Source of the DNA: Penium margaritaceum
Lineage: Eukaryota > Streptophyta > Zygnematophyceae > Desmidiales > Peniaceae
Length of the DNA: 64,000 bases
Assembly (NCBI GenBank): GCA_023375785.1
Contig: SZWC01000035.1
Location: 273,377 to 337,376 of the forward strand
Reading direction: 5' to 3'
Below the pieces are notes generated by a model. That model did not search any database. It was not told where the DNA came from and was given only the letters and a program-made list of their open reading frames with translations. Made by a program: the position numbers and the translations under genes. Of the stretch, positions 23,360-34,749 are shown piece by piece. The stretch's first letter is position 1, and each line of letters opens with the position of its first letter.

Positions 23360-23360
23360 A

Positions 23361-23899
23361 TGGTAGAAACTGGGACAACCCTCAGGGAGGTGATCAGGCT
23401 CACGAAGAGCCGCCTAGGCAGGACCAACTGTATGTGAGAGGAAGCCCATACATGCCTTGTTTGGCTAAGGGAGCACTGAGATACACTTCGTCAAAGTTGA
23501 CCCTCTAGCATACTCTCCTAGCCTAGCGGGATGAGCGGCAGTCACATCGTCATGCATGAGAATTATGCTTCACATGACCTGCACAGCCAATAATCATGGA
23601 CTGCTCCTTCCTCAAAGTTTCCTGGATGTCCTCCAGCCAGTTTTTCTCCTCGAAGGCCGCTCTCAACCGTCCTGGTCAATAATTCTGCTGCCTTTTGAGC
23701 TGAAAGTGCTGAGGTCGTCACTTGAATCTGACCCTTGATCTCCAAACTTTGGAAAGCCATGTCTCACTCAAATGGACTCCGAATTGAGTTCTGGAAAATG
23801 CGTTAGAACCTCTGAAACACCTTCTATGCTACTGTCATGTCAGATGACTTTTATTGAGCAGCCTATTTTTGTCTCTTTCTGGCACCATCATATCCATGA
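23361..23899 (-). repeat. 5' LTR of element C
   Basis: 539 bp. On the plus strand it runs from TGGTAGAAACTGGGAC to CATATCCATGA. Shared blocks with the left LTR include CTCAGGGAGGTGATCAGGCT, GAGCTGAAAGTGCTGAGGTC and GTCTCTTTCTGGCACC. It is followed directly by the target copy GACAT. Confidence 0.9.
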
Positions 23900-23904
23900 G
23901 ACAT

Positions 23905-24820
23905 GACACAAGAACCAAGGACATGTAGGAAAACTCTCAGGATATCCAATAATGTTAAAAAAAAAAAACCTGAAATAATGTGGCTAATGCATTGTTGCAC
24001 GACATTGGGATCTTGTCTTCAAACTTATGGTTCAAAACAACTCCTTGGCAAAGCAGGAGATATAGTTCACTTCAAAGGAATGAAAGGAAAAACCTGCCAT
24101 TTAGGAAAAGGGGAAACTTGAGTACTTTATGATGAAGAGTAAATGTACTCAAATATCAAGTTTCAGATTTTTCAAGTGCATACATGAGTCATACTTGGGA
24201 CCTTAGATAATCGATATGAGCATCGAGTGCATAGTCACTTCAAGTAACTCCTCCAAGACATTCGGGATTTTAAATGATATCAAATTGTGTCTCTATTGTA
24301 TTCTAGCACTACCCAGAATCCAGTTGAGTATTGTAAATCCTGAAATATTTTTTTTTCCTAAAAAATGTATCCTTCTAGGAGTGGTCATAGCTGTAAAAAA
24401 ATTCTTGGAATATAATATCAAAAGGCAGGGTAGTCTTCCAAGATGCCCTTTGTCGATTGGCTTAAAAATCCCTTTTTTTGTGTACAGTGGTTCATGTATG
24501 TAAGGACAAACATTTCCACTCACATAGTGTAGGCACTTGTGTATGACTTCGATGCAACATACATAAAGGACATAACTATTGCCTACCTGACATACATTAG
24601 CTCCTCAGCTCCACGCATGGATGTCTCTCTCATTAAGTTTATGGACCACCATGCAATGACCTCTGGGATTTTCTTACCTTGGCCAATGAAAGGCTTGCCA
24701 AATGTTTTGACGTCTAGTAATCTGTTCCACGATATTCTGGCAGCTCTTATTTCGTTGCAAAACTGTCGATACAACTATCACAAACCTTGGCGGTATTTCA
24801 ATACTACATATTTGGCTCCT
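23905..24820. other. No gene recognised
   Basis: AT-rich sequence between the target duplication of element C and the left LTR of the gypsy element. Frames on both strands are short; a minus-strand frame at 24583..24774 (63 codons) is the longest clean one near the gypsy LTR and matches nothing I recognise. Confidence 0.5.
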
Positions 24821-25156
24821 TGACAACGCTAAACCTTGAAAGAGAAGGGCCTCGATATTCTCAAAGCCCCTAACTCCTCGGTGCAGTTTCTCAAAGATTC
24901 CAATCACGATGCAGGATCACACGCGTTACTTGTCTCAAGCGCTGAAGATCTCAAGTATGCCTCGATCTTGTTTTTGTACTTGTAGATATGCATTCGGCAT
25001 TTCTGACACTTGGTCATACATGCATAATCACTTTTGATTACAGAATACTCATCTATCCTAATTTCTCACACTATCTTTTTTTCCACAAAATCTACATGTT
25101 CACTCACAATGTTTTTGCAAATCTCTGTTTTTCAATAGATTACATACCACGTAACA
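24821..25156 (+). repeat. 5' LTR of the gypsy element
   Basis: It shares with 30194..30466 the start TGAC(A/G)A.GCTA, a middle block around CTCAAG(T/A)ATGC(C/G)TC...TCTTGTTT, CACTTGTA-like sequence and an AACA end. Identity is low, roughly 60 percent by eye. Ends are approximate. Confidence 0.6.
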
Positions 25157-27599
25157 ATGGTGGAAGGAGGGAGTGCACCCTACAATGAGCATTGGTAAAC
25201 CAATAAGGAATTCAGCAATGGAGGGACAACAAGAATCAATTCACAACGCTCTCCAAGAGGCCAGGACAGTAGTAGCAACAAGATTTGTGGCAAATGGTGT
25301 GGGACCGATAACTGTGATGACTAAAACAGTGAAACAACTTTTGGGGTTGGTGAGTCCCTGGCCTCTGCTGCTGCCTGTTAGGCCAACACCTAGTTTGATG
25401 GCAGGAGGCACCAGCTGACAGGCTCACATTAATGAAAGATGAAGACGTTGATGAAGAAGTTGTGAGCACTAAAAAGCCTCAACAACCATCTACTCCAACA
25501 AAACACTATGACATGGAGGAGCGACAGAATATGGGTGCATGTAAAGTAGTGCCCACCAAGAGAAGTAGTGCTCAGGTCTCTGGTTTCCACTAGAGGCCTG
25601 AGACAACTTCATGCAGGATGTCCTCGCACATACTGAAAACTGAAATGAGAAATGATTTACAGTTTCCATCAACAATGTCAATAGTCCTGTGCAAAGGAGT
25701 ACACACAATGTTTCTACACAATTAGCACTGGCACTAAATTTTCCCCTTATGAACTCTGTTCTCACTTTAACAACAGCCTCAAGCGATAGAGAGTGGAAAT
25801 AGATATTCATGAAGATCTTCCGTAAATGATTGCAATGGCCGACTACATTGACGATGTAGATTACTATGCTCAGATGCAGTAGTCCAATTGCTTGTGAGTA
25901 CAAAGCCACAATCTTGTTGTGTCGGAGGGAAGTCATAGTTGACGGAAATATCCACACTGATGGAGAGGGACATCGTCAATGACTACGACCTGTTGACACG
26001 CTGGAACAGGGCCACATTTTATGCAACTGTTGGAAGTGGCAAGAGCACAACAAAACCAGGGGAAGCTCTAGAAAAAAATCTGAAGATTCAGGAAATAGCA
26101 TGAGACAAGAGTATGCGAAGGATGTCCTTTGAGGAAAAAAAGATGTATGCTGACAGTCTTCCCATTTCAATAGCTCACAAAACTGTGGTCAAAACGTCTT
26201 GCGATCAAGAAGTTTAATGAGGTGTATGAGCATGACCAACCAACGATACTGCCCCGTGCGCAAAACGATACAATTGTTACTAGATGGAGAGGCGGCTCTC
26301 AATTGCTTTTCATGAAGGAGATGGTTAAAAGGCTAGGTTTGAAGGCTGAACCAGGGATGTTTGAAGGAAAAACTGTCTATGTAATGCTTTGATTTGTCGA
26401 CTTCACGTACCCTCCAACTGCAATTTGGGGAAATGAAGAACATGATGAAAAACATTCCTCTTCCAAGTCAGAGTTAATCAACCAAAGAAACCACTCGAGA
26501 AGCGTTTGTTTTCTTGTGGATTTTTTTTGACTTCAAGAGAGAAGTCAACTTCTCCAACAAATTTGACGTTAAAGGCATAGTTTTGCTGGCGGAACCAATG
26601 AAACTCCACCTGTGATGGAATGGACAAACTGTTCCAAACCAGTGGATGGGGTTGCGAGGGTTTTGAGTGGGGGGTAAGAGGATTACCCATGCGATAGAAG
26701 GTAACCAGATGGGTCCCGCTATCGTAGGATCCACCAGGAGCCCACTTACTTATGAACCTTAAACTACCGGGTATGATTTGGGGGGAATTTCATTAGGTTT
26801 GAACTTTGAAAAAATGGTTGTGAACACGCTGACATTGTCAATGATCTCGCAAAACTGAGGTTGATGTTGGAACATTTCTGACATCAGCCTTACCAATTTC
26901 AGAACGCAGTCTTCGTGAATGATTGCAAAGGCATTGAAATGACATCGTTGAGGCTGATGTCAGAACTCCCTAAATTTTGTCCTCGATCTCGACGAGTACC
27001 AAGATCAAGAACAAAGTTAGCATTACACTTTCAAGGGGGGCATTTTGACTCCCAACCCGACCGTACATTTTTGACATTATTAGTCATACAACCATGTACC
27101 AGCACAATCCGCGAGAGCATTAGAGAAAGTGTTTCACCCTTTTTAGAACTATTGGAATGAAGGGACACCTATTTTTGATTGAGTGATTCATGACACAGTG
27201 GCAGTTACAAGGAGAATTAGAGGAGATCACAAAAAAGGAATTTTTAGAAGCCACATCATGACAAATCACCACTTCACGTGATGTGACTGCAAAGAATATT
27301 CAATGAGGAGGCGCACATGACTCTCCCACGTGGAAACTAATGAAGACAGAAAACTTGCATGAGCTCAAGCCGCAAACTGAACTGCTTCATTAACAAGAAA
27401 ACCAAGAAAATAAAACAAACACGACCGAAGATTTTGCATGACTCACAGAGGAGCTTGAAGGGGATTTTCCCAACAAACTACATCAAGAGATACTGCCGGA
27501 ATGCACAGTTGACATCAAAACCGGACATAAAATCAACAGTCAAAAGGAACTATTGGATGAGCGACCCCAAGATGACCAAGATGAAATGCAAGCTGAACG

Positions 27600-28300
27600 A
27601 GATGCTCTGTTAGGGTTTCATCCGGCCTTCAATGTCACCAGACGTAGCTCCAGTTTTCTTGTGTGTCAAAGCAGAAGACAAGAGAAACATGGATGTGTGT
27701 GTACAATAAGGCGTTGAGCAACATTGCCATAAACAAAGACACTGCCCCTCCTTTGTGAGCAAACTAGCTTTTCAACAAAATTTGAGAAGCACATTTTGTT
27801 CCAAAAGGTCATCCTCTAGAGCGGTTATCACTAGATCATTATCACGTGCACTACAAACACGTTGAGTTTACAGTTATGTTTTTTGGACTCACAAATGTCC
27901 TGGAGACATTTGTTATGCCAATAAACATCGTATTTCAGCTGTAGCTTGGTGAATTTTTTGTTGTCTACCTTGAAAACATCATGATGTAAAGCGCAACGGT
28001 AGAGGAGCAAGTTGGAAACCTCTCAAATGTTTACGAAGAGAGATTTGTTAGAAAATCATTGAACTGTGACTTCTGTCATTGTTCAAATAGTTATTGGGCC
28101 ACATCATCAGCGGTGTACGGATCACAATGGACCCAAAAGAAAGTGACGGTGACACCCAATAATGTTCAAGATGTCGAAGTGTTTTAGGGATCGTTCAGTA
28201 CTACTAGCAACTCATACATAGTTATGCCAAAATCTCATTCACCCTCTGATGTCACTTGTTAATGCACCAAGATGTTGTGTACATGTCACAAATACTATGT
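27600..28300 (+). mobile_element. Gypsy reverse transcriptase region
   Basis: Plus-strand frames match the gypsy RT core in order: YKHVEFTVMFFGLTNVLETF (near 27850..27910, compare Y.YTVMPFGLTNAPATF), then GEFFVVYLENIMM (near 27950..27990, compare KFVVVYLDDILIYS), then VEEQVGNLSNVYE and a LNCDFCH block (compare KCEFC). Broken in many places. Confidence 0.85.
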
Positions 28301-28699
28301 GTGTCGTAGATGAACTACGTGGTGCATGGCGGTCATAAACAAGTCCAAGAAATGGCATCATTAAGTGGAATAGGGACAATGTGTTGTCTGCACCGCCACC
28401 ATGTACTGAAATACCTCACGGGAAATAAAAATCTAAACCTTTGAAAACAATCAGTAAATGGAGCTCATTGAGCTGAAATTCAGCTATGGCATTGAAAAGC
28501 TTCCAACGGACGTCCAAGCCCGGCGACTGGATTTTGTTCATAAGAACAACACGATAAACTTGGTCGACACCCATGCCTCAACCAACTGTTTGTAAGAGGT
28601 TATTACAAGTAAGGCGCGCGCAAAACTCAAATTTTGGCTTAACAAATTCTTATGGCTATGACGACTCACTCACCACACAGCAAAGAGATATCACGGATG

Positions 28700-29350
28700 G
28701 TTTTGGAGGAGTGCCACGACACTGGTCATCGTCAGGTTTGGTCAAGTCCGGTTTGGTTTGGTCCGATCCCGTCAGACACTTTGGACAGGAAGAGGCGCTA
28801 GAAACAAGTGCAAAGGAGTACTTGTGGGACAATACGCAAACCGATGTTACAATTTTACTACAAGACGTCCAAAGTGTATGTATGCCAAAAATCGAGACAA
28901 AGAAAATCTCCAACTTTGCTCCAACTGCCATCGGTATCAAAAGGAGCAATGATTTGACATCTCCACGAACTTCGTGACAGGCTTTCCCATCACACCAAAA
29001 GGGTTTGACACGATTCTCATGGTTCTTGACAATTGTTAATGTTGTACTTTACCTTGACCATCAAAACAATCACCATCCAGTGACCATCACCACCACGATG
29101 GAACTACGTCCCACGACAACCATGCTGTCTCCTCCACCACCACTGCTAGAGATGGAATGTTTGCCAAAAAACTTAAGCAAGGTCTAATAACTCGCTACGG
29201 CACTGGGATTGAGTTATCGACGGCCTTCCATCCTCAAGCTGACATGCAGACCAGAAAAACCCTTGAATGACTATAATGAACCCTCAACAAGCCACATATA
29301 AAAAATCGGGAGGTCAAGCTACTGACCACAAAGCTTGCATACAACATCAT
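28700..29350 (+). mobile_element. Gypsy integrase region
   Basis: Blocks include CHRYQKEQ followed by ISTNFVTGFPITPKGFDTIL (28940..29020, compare W..ISMDFVTGLP...G.D.I.VVVDR), and FAKKLKQGLITRYGTGIELS then TAFHPQADMQT (29160..29250, compare LSTAFHPQTDGQTE). This is the gypsy integrase core. Broken in many places. Confidence 0.85.
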
Positions 29351-30193
29351 GACCTCAATATTCGCGGGTAAAAAACCTGTGAGTTCTCTTATGGGAAATT
29401 GTCCCCAAATCAAGCAGGTTTGCTGAGTTCCAGCAATACACTACTTGTCATCATAAAGTGATGAAAAATGTGCAGCATTTGGGACGAGACAAGTCAGACG
29501 GTCAGAGATAAGGAGGAATAAAGCAAGTTGCTAACAAGCACGGGACAAGTATATAGCTCTAATTCGGTAATGCTTTCCTACTCACCTCGCCGATCTTCAA
29601 GATATGAGGACATGAATACACAAAGCTCAAACCTCGGTAGCTGTGATGGTTAGTCATCAAGGAAATGTTAACACCTATCATTACCAAGATCCACCTACCT
29701 CTCAGCAAGACTATGCACCCAGTGTTCCACCTTAAATGAATCAAACACTACCGAGACCCAAGCAAGTACTACCCAAGCAGAGACTTACCTCTGCCACCAC
29801 TTACGGTTGCAGATGAGGGCACATGCTTTGAGGTCAAAGCCATCCTTGAAGAAGAACACTCTTCAAGACAACGTTCGGGACAGCATTCAAGAGATTGATG
29901 ACCAAAATATGAAATGAACCTCCGTCTCGCAACACGCCAGGACATCCCAACTAAAAGGGGGGAAACAATTTCAAGTCCGAGGTACACAAGTTTCGATACT
30001 TTACCCATTGGCATTTATGTTTTCACATTCATGGCCAAACACGCAAAAACCTCTACATTGCGATGCCAATCGACCGAGAGAATCATAATTCAGTTGTTTC
30101 CTCTCAAAGATCTGAAAAATGGACCCTTTTCCAATGCCTTTGACGGATGTATTGCAAATCACATAGATGTTCGGCAGTGATTGATCGACTCCT

Positions 30194-30466
30194 TGACGAT
30201 GCTAGAATTTATAAAAAATATCTTCGATATCCATAAAAACACCCAGTTTCTCGATTTGTTTTCTCTGAGATGCCACTCATGATGTCGCGTTGCACCTGTC
30301 GCTCGCCTCGAGTGCTCAAGAATGCGTCATTCTTGTTTGAACACTTGTATGTATTCGCTCTAAAATCGACACGTCATTGAATTAAAATGAATATGAAAAA
30401 AAATTCAATTGTATTTTGCTGTGCAACTTCTATTTCTATATCACCTGGGTTATCCTCGGCTTAACA
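30194..30466 (+). repeat. 3' LTR of the gypsy element
   Basis: Counterpart of 24821..25156, shorter and diverged. It starts TGACGATGCTAG and ends near GGCTTAACA. Ends are approximate. Confidence 0.6.
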
Positions 30467-31348
30467 ATTTCCTCACCTTCAAGTGGAAGTGGTCAAAGAT
30501 GGACTTTAAGATTCTGGATATAATTATTAAAAACTATTTTTAATGATTGGATGAATTACCAATCATTACCAATCTCTACTAGTATTCCTACCTAATGATT
30601 TGAAGTCGCTGGTTGAACCATTGGAGTATCCAGGTCCTGAGATTCCGCCTGGCCTCGTTAGATTTCGATCAGAGCCAAAAAACGCATAAAAGGGGATCTC
30701 CTGCCGAGATCATCTATCGCTAGTGGAGTTCCAGGTCCATTGGAATCGCCGCACAAAGCGCGCTGCTCCTGACACCAGTCGAACGCATGCCGGAGGTGAG
30801 CGGGGACGAACGAAATCATCGCCGATGTCGTCACTGACTGGTCGACCATGACGGCGGCGGTAAGCAAAGCTTGAGCTATCACATGGTCGCGCAGGTTGGT
30901 CAACGGTGTAGCCTAGCCGAAATTCCATGCGATGTTTGCCATCAGCCATCTACTGCAAGTGATGCCATCATTGATGACGCTGCATTCGTCACCTGTCTGT
31001 GGTTGCCGCGTGCCGTGCGATGCACATGTGCGGTATCTTTGTCAGAAACCATCGCAGCATGTGCATCACTCGAGCGAGATGAAAATCGAACAGTGTTCAA
31101 CGTGTTTCAATCTCCACATAAAGCGGCGGGCGCCAACGATGACTTTCTGCTGAACGACAAAATGCAGCAAAAGGTGCCGTGAATCATCGTCGCATGTCCT
31201 TTGGACCTTGCATTGAAGAGTCAAACCTGACTCATCAACAAAGCGAGGAAAAAGGTATGCTGAATTTTTTCACCTAAAGACTTTTCAAGAAGCAATCCGC
31301 ATTTCTCGCGCGCACATCCGTACCGTTTTCATCCTGCATGCTCGCCAG

Positions 31349-31383
<35 letters not shown>

Positions 31384-31815
31384 GCCTGGGCATCATCGCC
31401 GGGGTTTTCGGACCATCCCATGCGACGAGTGACTTCCTCCACACAGAGTCAGCAGCAACATGCCAATGCCGCTACTTCAGCGATCGCAGCAGCCCGTCGA
31501 AGCAAGTGCAAGCACGGCCGCCACCCTGCCTGCATGCTACCTGCTTGGCCGTGCCTGTGATGACGGCATGCGAGGCTATCAGCCTAGCGGACTCATCAGC
31601 CACATCACAGTAGGCAGTGGCGGCTGCATGCTAATCTCGTTCACTGTCAGTAAGGTTCGTCAAACGAGACTTGCGATGCGTGAGATCAGGCTGTCAGTCA
31701 AGCGTGAGATCAACTGCAAGTCGAAACACAACTTCAAGCCCTTGGTGCTCGAGTCTCCCACGCAGCCCGCTCGATAGCCAGGTCAACTGTTTGTGCTGAA
31801 TCAACTCACTTCACA
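30467..31815. other. Region upstream of the kinase gene; no gene recognised
   Basis: Short frames exist on both strands, such as 103 codons at 30871..31182 plus and 79 codons at 30710..30949 minus, but none resembles a known protein. It includes a run of 32 C at 31350..31381. GC-rich, non-repetitive sequence starts near 30640 and is likely the host promoter and 5' flank. I see no clear TATA box. Confidence 0.45.
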
Positions 31816-32056
31816 ATGGATGCAGTTTTTGTGGGAGCAATCAAGATCATGGCTGTCCCTCTCAGCACCATCCTGGAGAATGTCCTCATCATCCTTGCAA
31901 GTTTCATGGGTTGGCTCGTTCCCTCGGATTTTCTGGCCACATTCCTCAGCAGGCTTCTTGGAAAGGGTGAGGCAAGCCACGTGTGCAGCAGCAGCAGCAG
32001 CAGCCTCATGGATGAAAACTCAACTGAATGCGAAAGCATCGTTTGCGAGTGCTGCT

Positions 32057-32101
<45 letters not shown>

Positions 32102-33138
32102 GCAGTAGCAGCAGCAGCAGTCTTGTTCATACAGCCTGCATTGGCAGCCCACGCGGCCCTCTCGAACTGGAGGATGAGCTGCCTCCAGCTTGCAATCCTT
32201 TCCAGCTCCGCAACAAAGGCGAGCTGAGAGAAATTGGTCACGGAGCGTTCGGAAAGGTCTACAAGGGAATGCATCCCGTGTACGAGGTAGAGAAGGCGTT
32301 CAAGTTTGTCTCCGCCACTTCCGAACCTTGCTGTGAGAGGCTGCGGAAGGAATTTGACATCATGCGCAAGCTACAGAAGAGCGCCAACGTGCTGGCAGCA
32401 GATGAGTTGGTGGTCGACGAGGATGGCAGAGAGGCGTGCCTGGTGCTGGACCTGTGCGCTGGTGGCGATCTCTGGAGCTACGCGTGCACGAGGGTGGGAG
32501 TGCTTATCGAGAATCAAGAATCCGAAGACTCCCTGGTGTGGCCCAATGGAGGCCTGCCTGAAGCGGAGGCCTTGGCAGTCTTCAGCCAGATGGTGGCGGC
32601 AGTCGCCGACGCGCACGCTGCTGGCATTATCCACATGGACATCAAGCCAGAAAACTTCCTCATGCGCAACTTCCCAACAGGATGGCAGGAGGCCTCTCGT
32701 TTTGCCATCCCTGGAGAAGCCACTGTGAAACTTATAGACTTTGGGCTGGCTATGGACGTCTCAGAAGGCGGTCAAGTGCAGAGGCTTGGAGGGTCACGAC
32801 CATACATGGCGCCGGAGGTGGTGGCAGCATGCTCGAGGGGAGATGCAGCAGGGGTCGGGCTCGAAGCTGATGTATGGTCATTGGGCGCCTCTCTCTATCA
32901 GCTGCTTTCGGGCTGCGCACCTTTTGAGCACGTGCCAGTGCCCGAGGGCTGCAGCCATGCCGAGGTTCCCTTCCTGGCCGCCAGGCCTGGTGGGGAGGCT
33001 TGCCTCCTCTTTGAGGCTGATGAGTGGTTGGGCGTTTCAGAGCCCACCAAGGCTCTGGTGAGGAGGCTCATGAGCTTTGACAAGGCGGCCAGGCCAACTG
33101 CAGCAGAGGCAGTTCAAATGGTCCAAGCACTGTTGTGA
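31816..33138 (+). CDS. Protein kinase with N-terminal hydrophobic segment and poly-Ser linker
   Basis: 440-residue serine/threonine-type protein kinase, transferring phosphate from ATP to protein. An N-terminal hydrophobic segment (residues 3..36) may anchor it to a membrane. A low-complexity linker follows, with six Ser (58..63) and a run of about 20 Ser (82..102) encoded mostly by AGC. The catalytic domain spans about 135..440: glycine loop IGHGAFGKVYKG (140..151), ATP lysine K163 (AFKFV), probable helix-C glutamate E179, an inserted acidic stretch (230..246), catalytic loop HMDIKPEN (273..280; D275, K277, N280), DFG 308..310, APE 332..334, DVWSLG 352..357 and R426. The key residues for activity are present. 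The loop reads HMD, not HRD, so it is a non-RD kinase. The start ATG has a reasonable context (CACAATGG), and the frame is open without introns to a TGA, though an upstream exon cannot be excluded. Subfamily and substrate are unknown; the fold looks nearest to CAMK/CDPK-like kinases. Confidence 0.9.
32059..32121 (+). repeat. AGC/CAG trinucleotide repeat in the kinase gene
   Basis: Near-perfect (AGC)n with a few AGA and AGT interruptions, coding the Ser run at residues 82..102. Such tracts often vary in length between alleles. The same triplet dominates the leaders of several copia elements in the window. Confidence 0.9.
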
Positions 33139-34693
33139 TGGCCGATTCTTCAATGGCGTTTGCTCAGGGCACCCTACTGCGGTTGGGCGACCTTGGTTGC
33201 TTCCTTGTAACTACTGAAGCTCTGGCAGGCATTTCGGGTTGAGTAACCCGCTAGAGTCGGTTATTTATATTCCTATGTACATGTATGGTCTTATAAAGTA
33301 GTTACCTCCTCGTAGCTCATGTGTGACTGCAAACTCTTCTGAGGAACTTAGTTTTGTTGCAACACACCCATGCACGGAAATTATCTAATGGAAATTGATG
33401 TCGCCCAGCATAGGTCTCTGTCACGGCAAGGAACTTGGTCAAATGAACACCTCAGAGCCTCAAACAAACAACCATTCGTGTCGTAGGCTGTCCAATGAAC
33501 CCTTCCAAAGCCGTTCAGCCTCGTAAACGTTTGTGAATATTTGTTGAAACATCTTCTATTCTTGCACCTCATACATGAGTGCGGCAGATTTGTGTTCCAT
33601 ATGATGACCATCTCCTTACGAAACCAAACTCAGTTATCGCAGTGATTCCTCGTGATGAATGGCACACATCAACATTCAATATTCTTGCTGGAACAGATGC
33701 CAAGTGCCTATATCACATATGCAACGCAGTCTCAACACAACTCGTATTGGCTAGAATCTAAGTCTCTAGAGTGTAAGGCATCAACATCTGAGCCAGTGAG
33801 TGCGTTGCACCAAGCCCTAGCCTACCTGTTGGCCACCCTTCCTCATTTCGCTTATGGCATGCCAATGGCTCCTGAACCTAGGCAGACTATAAGTATGCAT
33901 GCCAGAAAAGGTGGAACGCGGATTATATTTGCAGTGCACAGATGAGATCTTCTTCATGGTAGAGTGTGTGCAGCTTGAGCTATTCAAAGCCCGTTATTTG
34001 CCGCAGGCTGTTTCATGAGCTCAGCGTGCTGATGCAGACCATCGGCCTTTTCTGTGCAGCAGCTGACTGACAGGTGCACATCACACATGGGACAGAGAGG
34101 AGAGGACCAAGGGAGGAGGAAAGATTCCAAACCTCACTCCAACAAGGGAAACATATCCCTTAAACAAAAGGCAGCACCTGTCATGTGTTTGAGGTTCAAA
34201 ACCACACGACGCAACCAAGCTCGACGTCACAGAGGGCTGGTTGTGATGACCCAAAACTCAGTGCAACATAAGCGCAACATAACCATGGTCATTGTGGGTT
34301 TTCAGTGTCTCGCAACAGATCAAAACCACCTTGAAGCACCACACATCTTTGCTCACACCAAACCGTCCGAAACCAGGATTGGGACATGTCCATGGCCCTG
34401 CATGCATGCGAGAATGTCGTGAAAAAAACTGCCATCTTTGAACTGCAGTCGGCATCATCACACCGACGTGTCCACAGGTGCTGGGGAATCTGCCCAACCG
34501 CATAAATCAGAGTGCCTCAGGAGGCGGCCAGCCGCAGGCAGTGAGGATTCACCATGCTTCCTAACCATGAAGTTCTATGCCTATCACGGCATGGTGTGAT
34601 ACATGTGGCAGGCCGCATGCGGCCGGTCGCATGAGAAACCTCATGGTCAAAATGCAATTGTTGTTCGTGCTCTGGCGGTGTATGGTTTGCAAG
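33139..34693. other. Downstream of the kinase; no gene recognised
   Basis: Probable 3' untranslated region followed by intergenic sequence. TGTAA at 33206..33210, about 70 bases past the stop, resembles the poly(A) signal of some green algae, but a pentamer is weak evidence. Other frames, such as 122 codons at 34054..34422 plus, resemble nothing I know. Confidence 0.45.
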
Positions 34694-34741
34694 TGCTTAA
34701 ATTCTTAAGACGCTTTGCAAAGCGTCTTAAGAATTTAAGCA
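34694..34741. repeat. Perfect 48-bp palindrome
   Basis: Two 24-base arms meet without a spacer: TGCTTAAATTCTTAAGACGC followed by TTTG, then the exact reverse complement. It could form a long hairpin or cruciform. It lies between the host segment and the first LTR of element I/E. No transposase or second copy is seen in the window. Confidence 0.95.
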
Positions 34742-34749
34742 AGAAAAGC

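Larger units (their letters stand above)
18513..23899 (-). mobile_element. Copia element C (group 3)
   Basis: Ty1/copia element on the minus strand with both LTRs, a primer site, gag, zinc knuckle, integrase, RT and RNase H in order. GACAT lies on both sides (18508..18512 and 23900..23904), the five-base target duplication expected of copia integrases, so the ends are firm. The polypurine tract is GTGGGAGAA, read on the minus strand at 19146..19154. The two LTRs differ by roughly 10 to 15 percent by eye, so the insertion is old, and the coding part has many breaks, probably more than ten. Confidence 0.93.
24821..30466 (+). mobile_element. Ty3/gypsy element, plus strand
   Basis: Old gypsy-type LTR retrotransposon. 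Diverged LTR-like repeats flank it (24821..25156 and 30194..30466). Inside, in gypsy order, are a gag-like frame (from about 25190), a protease-like stretch (VKRLGLKAEPGMFEGKTVYV, near 26320..26380), reverse transcriptase (about 27600..28300) and integrase (about 28700..29350). The stretch to 30190 may hold a decayed C-terminal region. RT before integrase is what separates gypsy from copia. Dozens of breaks; by its LTR divergence it is among the oldest elements in the window. No target duplication could be identified. Confidence 0.8.

Noticed and set aside
24583-24774. 63-codon minus-strand frame considered as a transposase fragment
   Set aside because: No catalytic motif or known domain could be seen, and the stretch is too short to judge.
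30871-31182. 103-codon plus-strand frame considered as an upstream host gene or exon
   Set aside because: No recognisable domain, no splice context linking it to the kinase, and competing frames of similar length on the other strand.
31338-31613. 91-codon plus-strand frame with a poly-Pro run upstream of the kinase
   Set aside because: The Pro run is only the C32 tract in one frame. The rest has no protein features and the frame shift is arbitrary with respect to run length.
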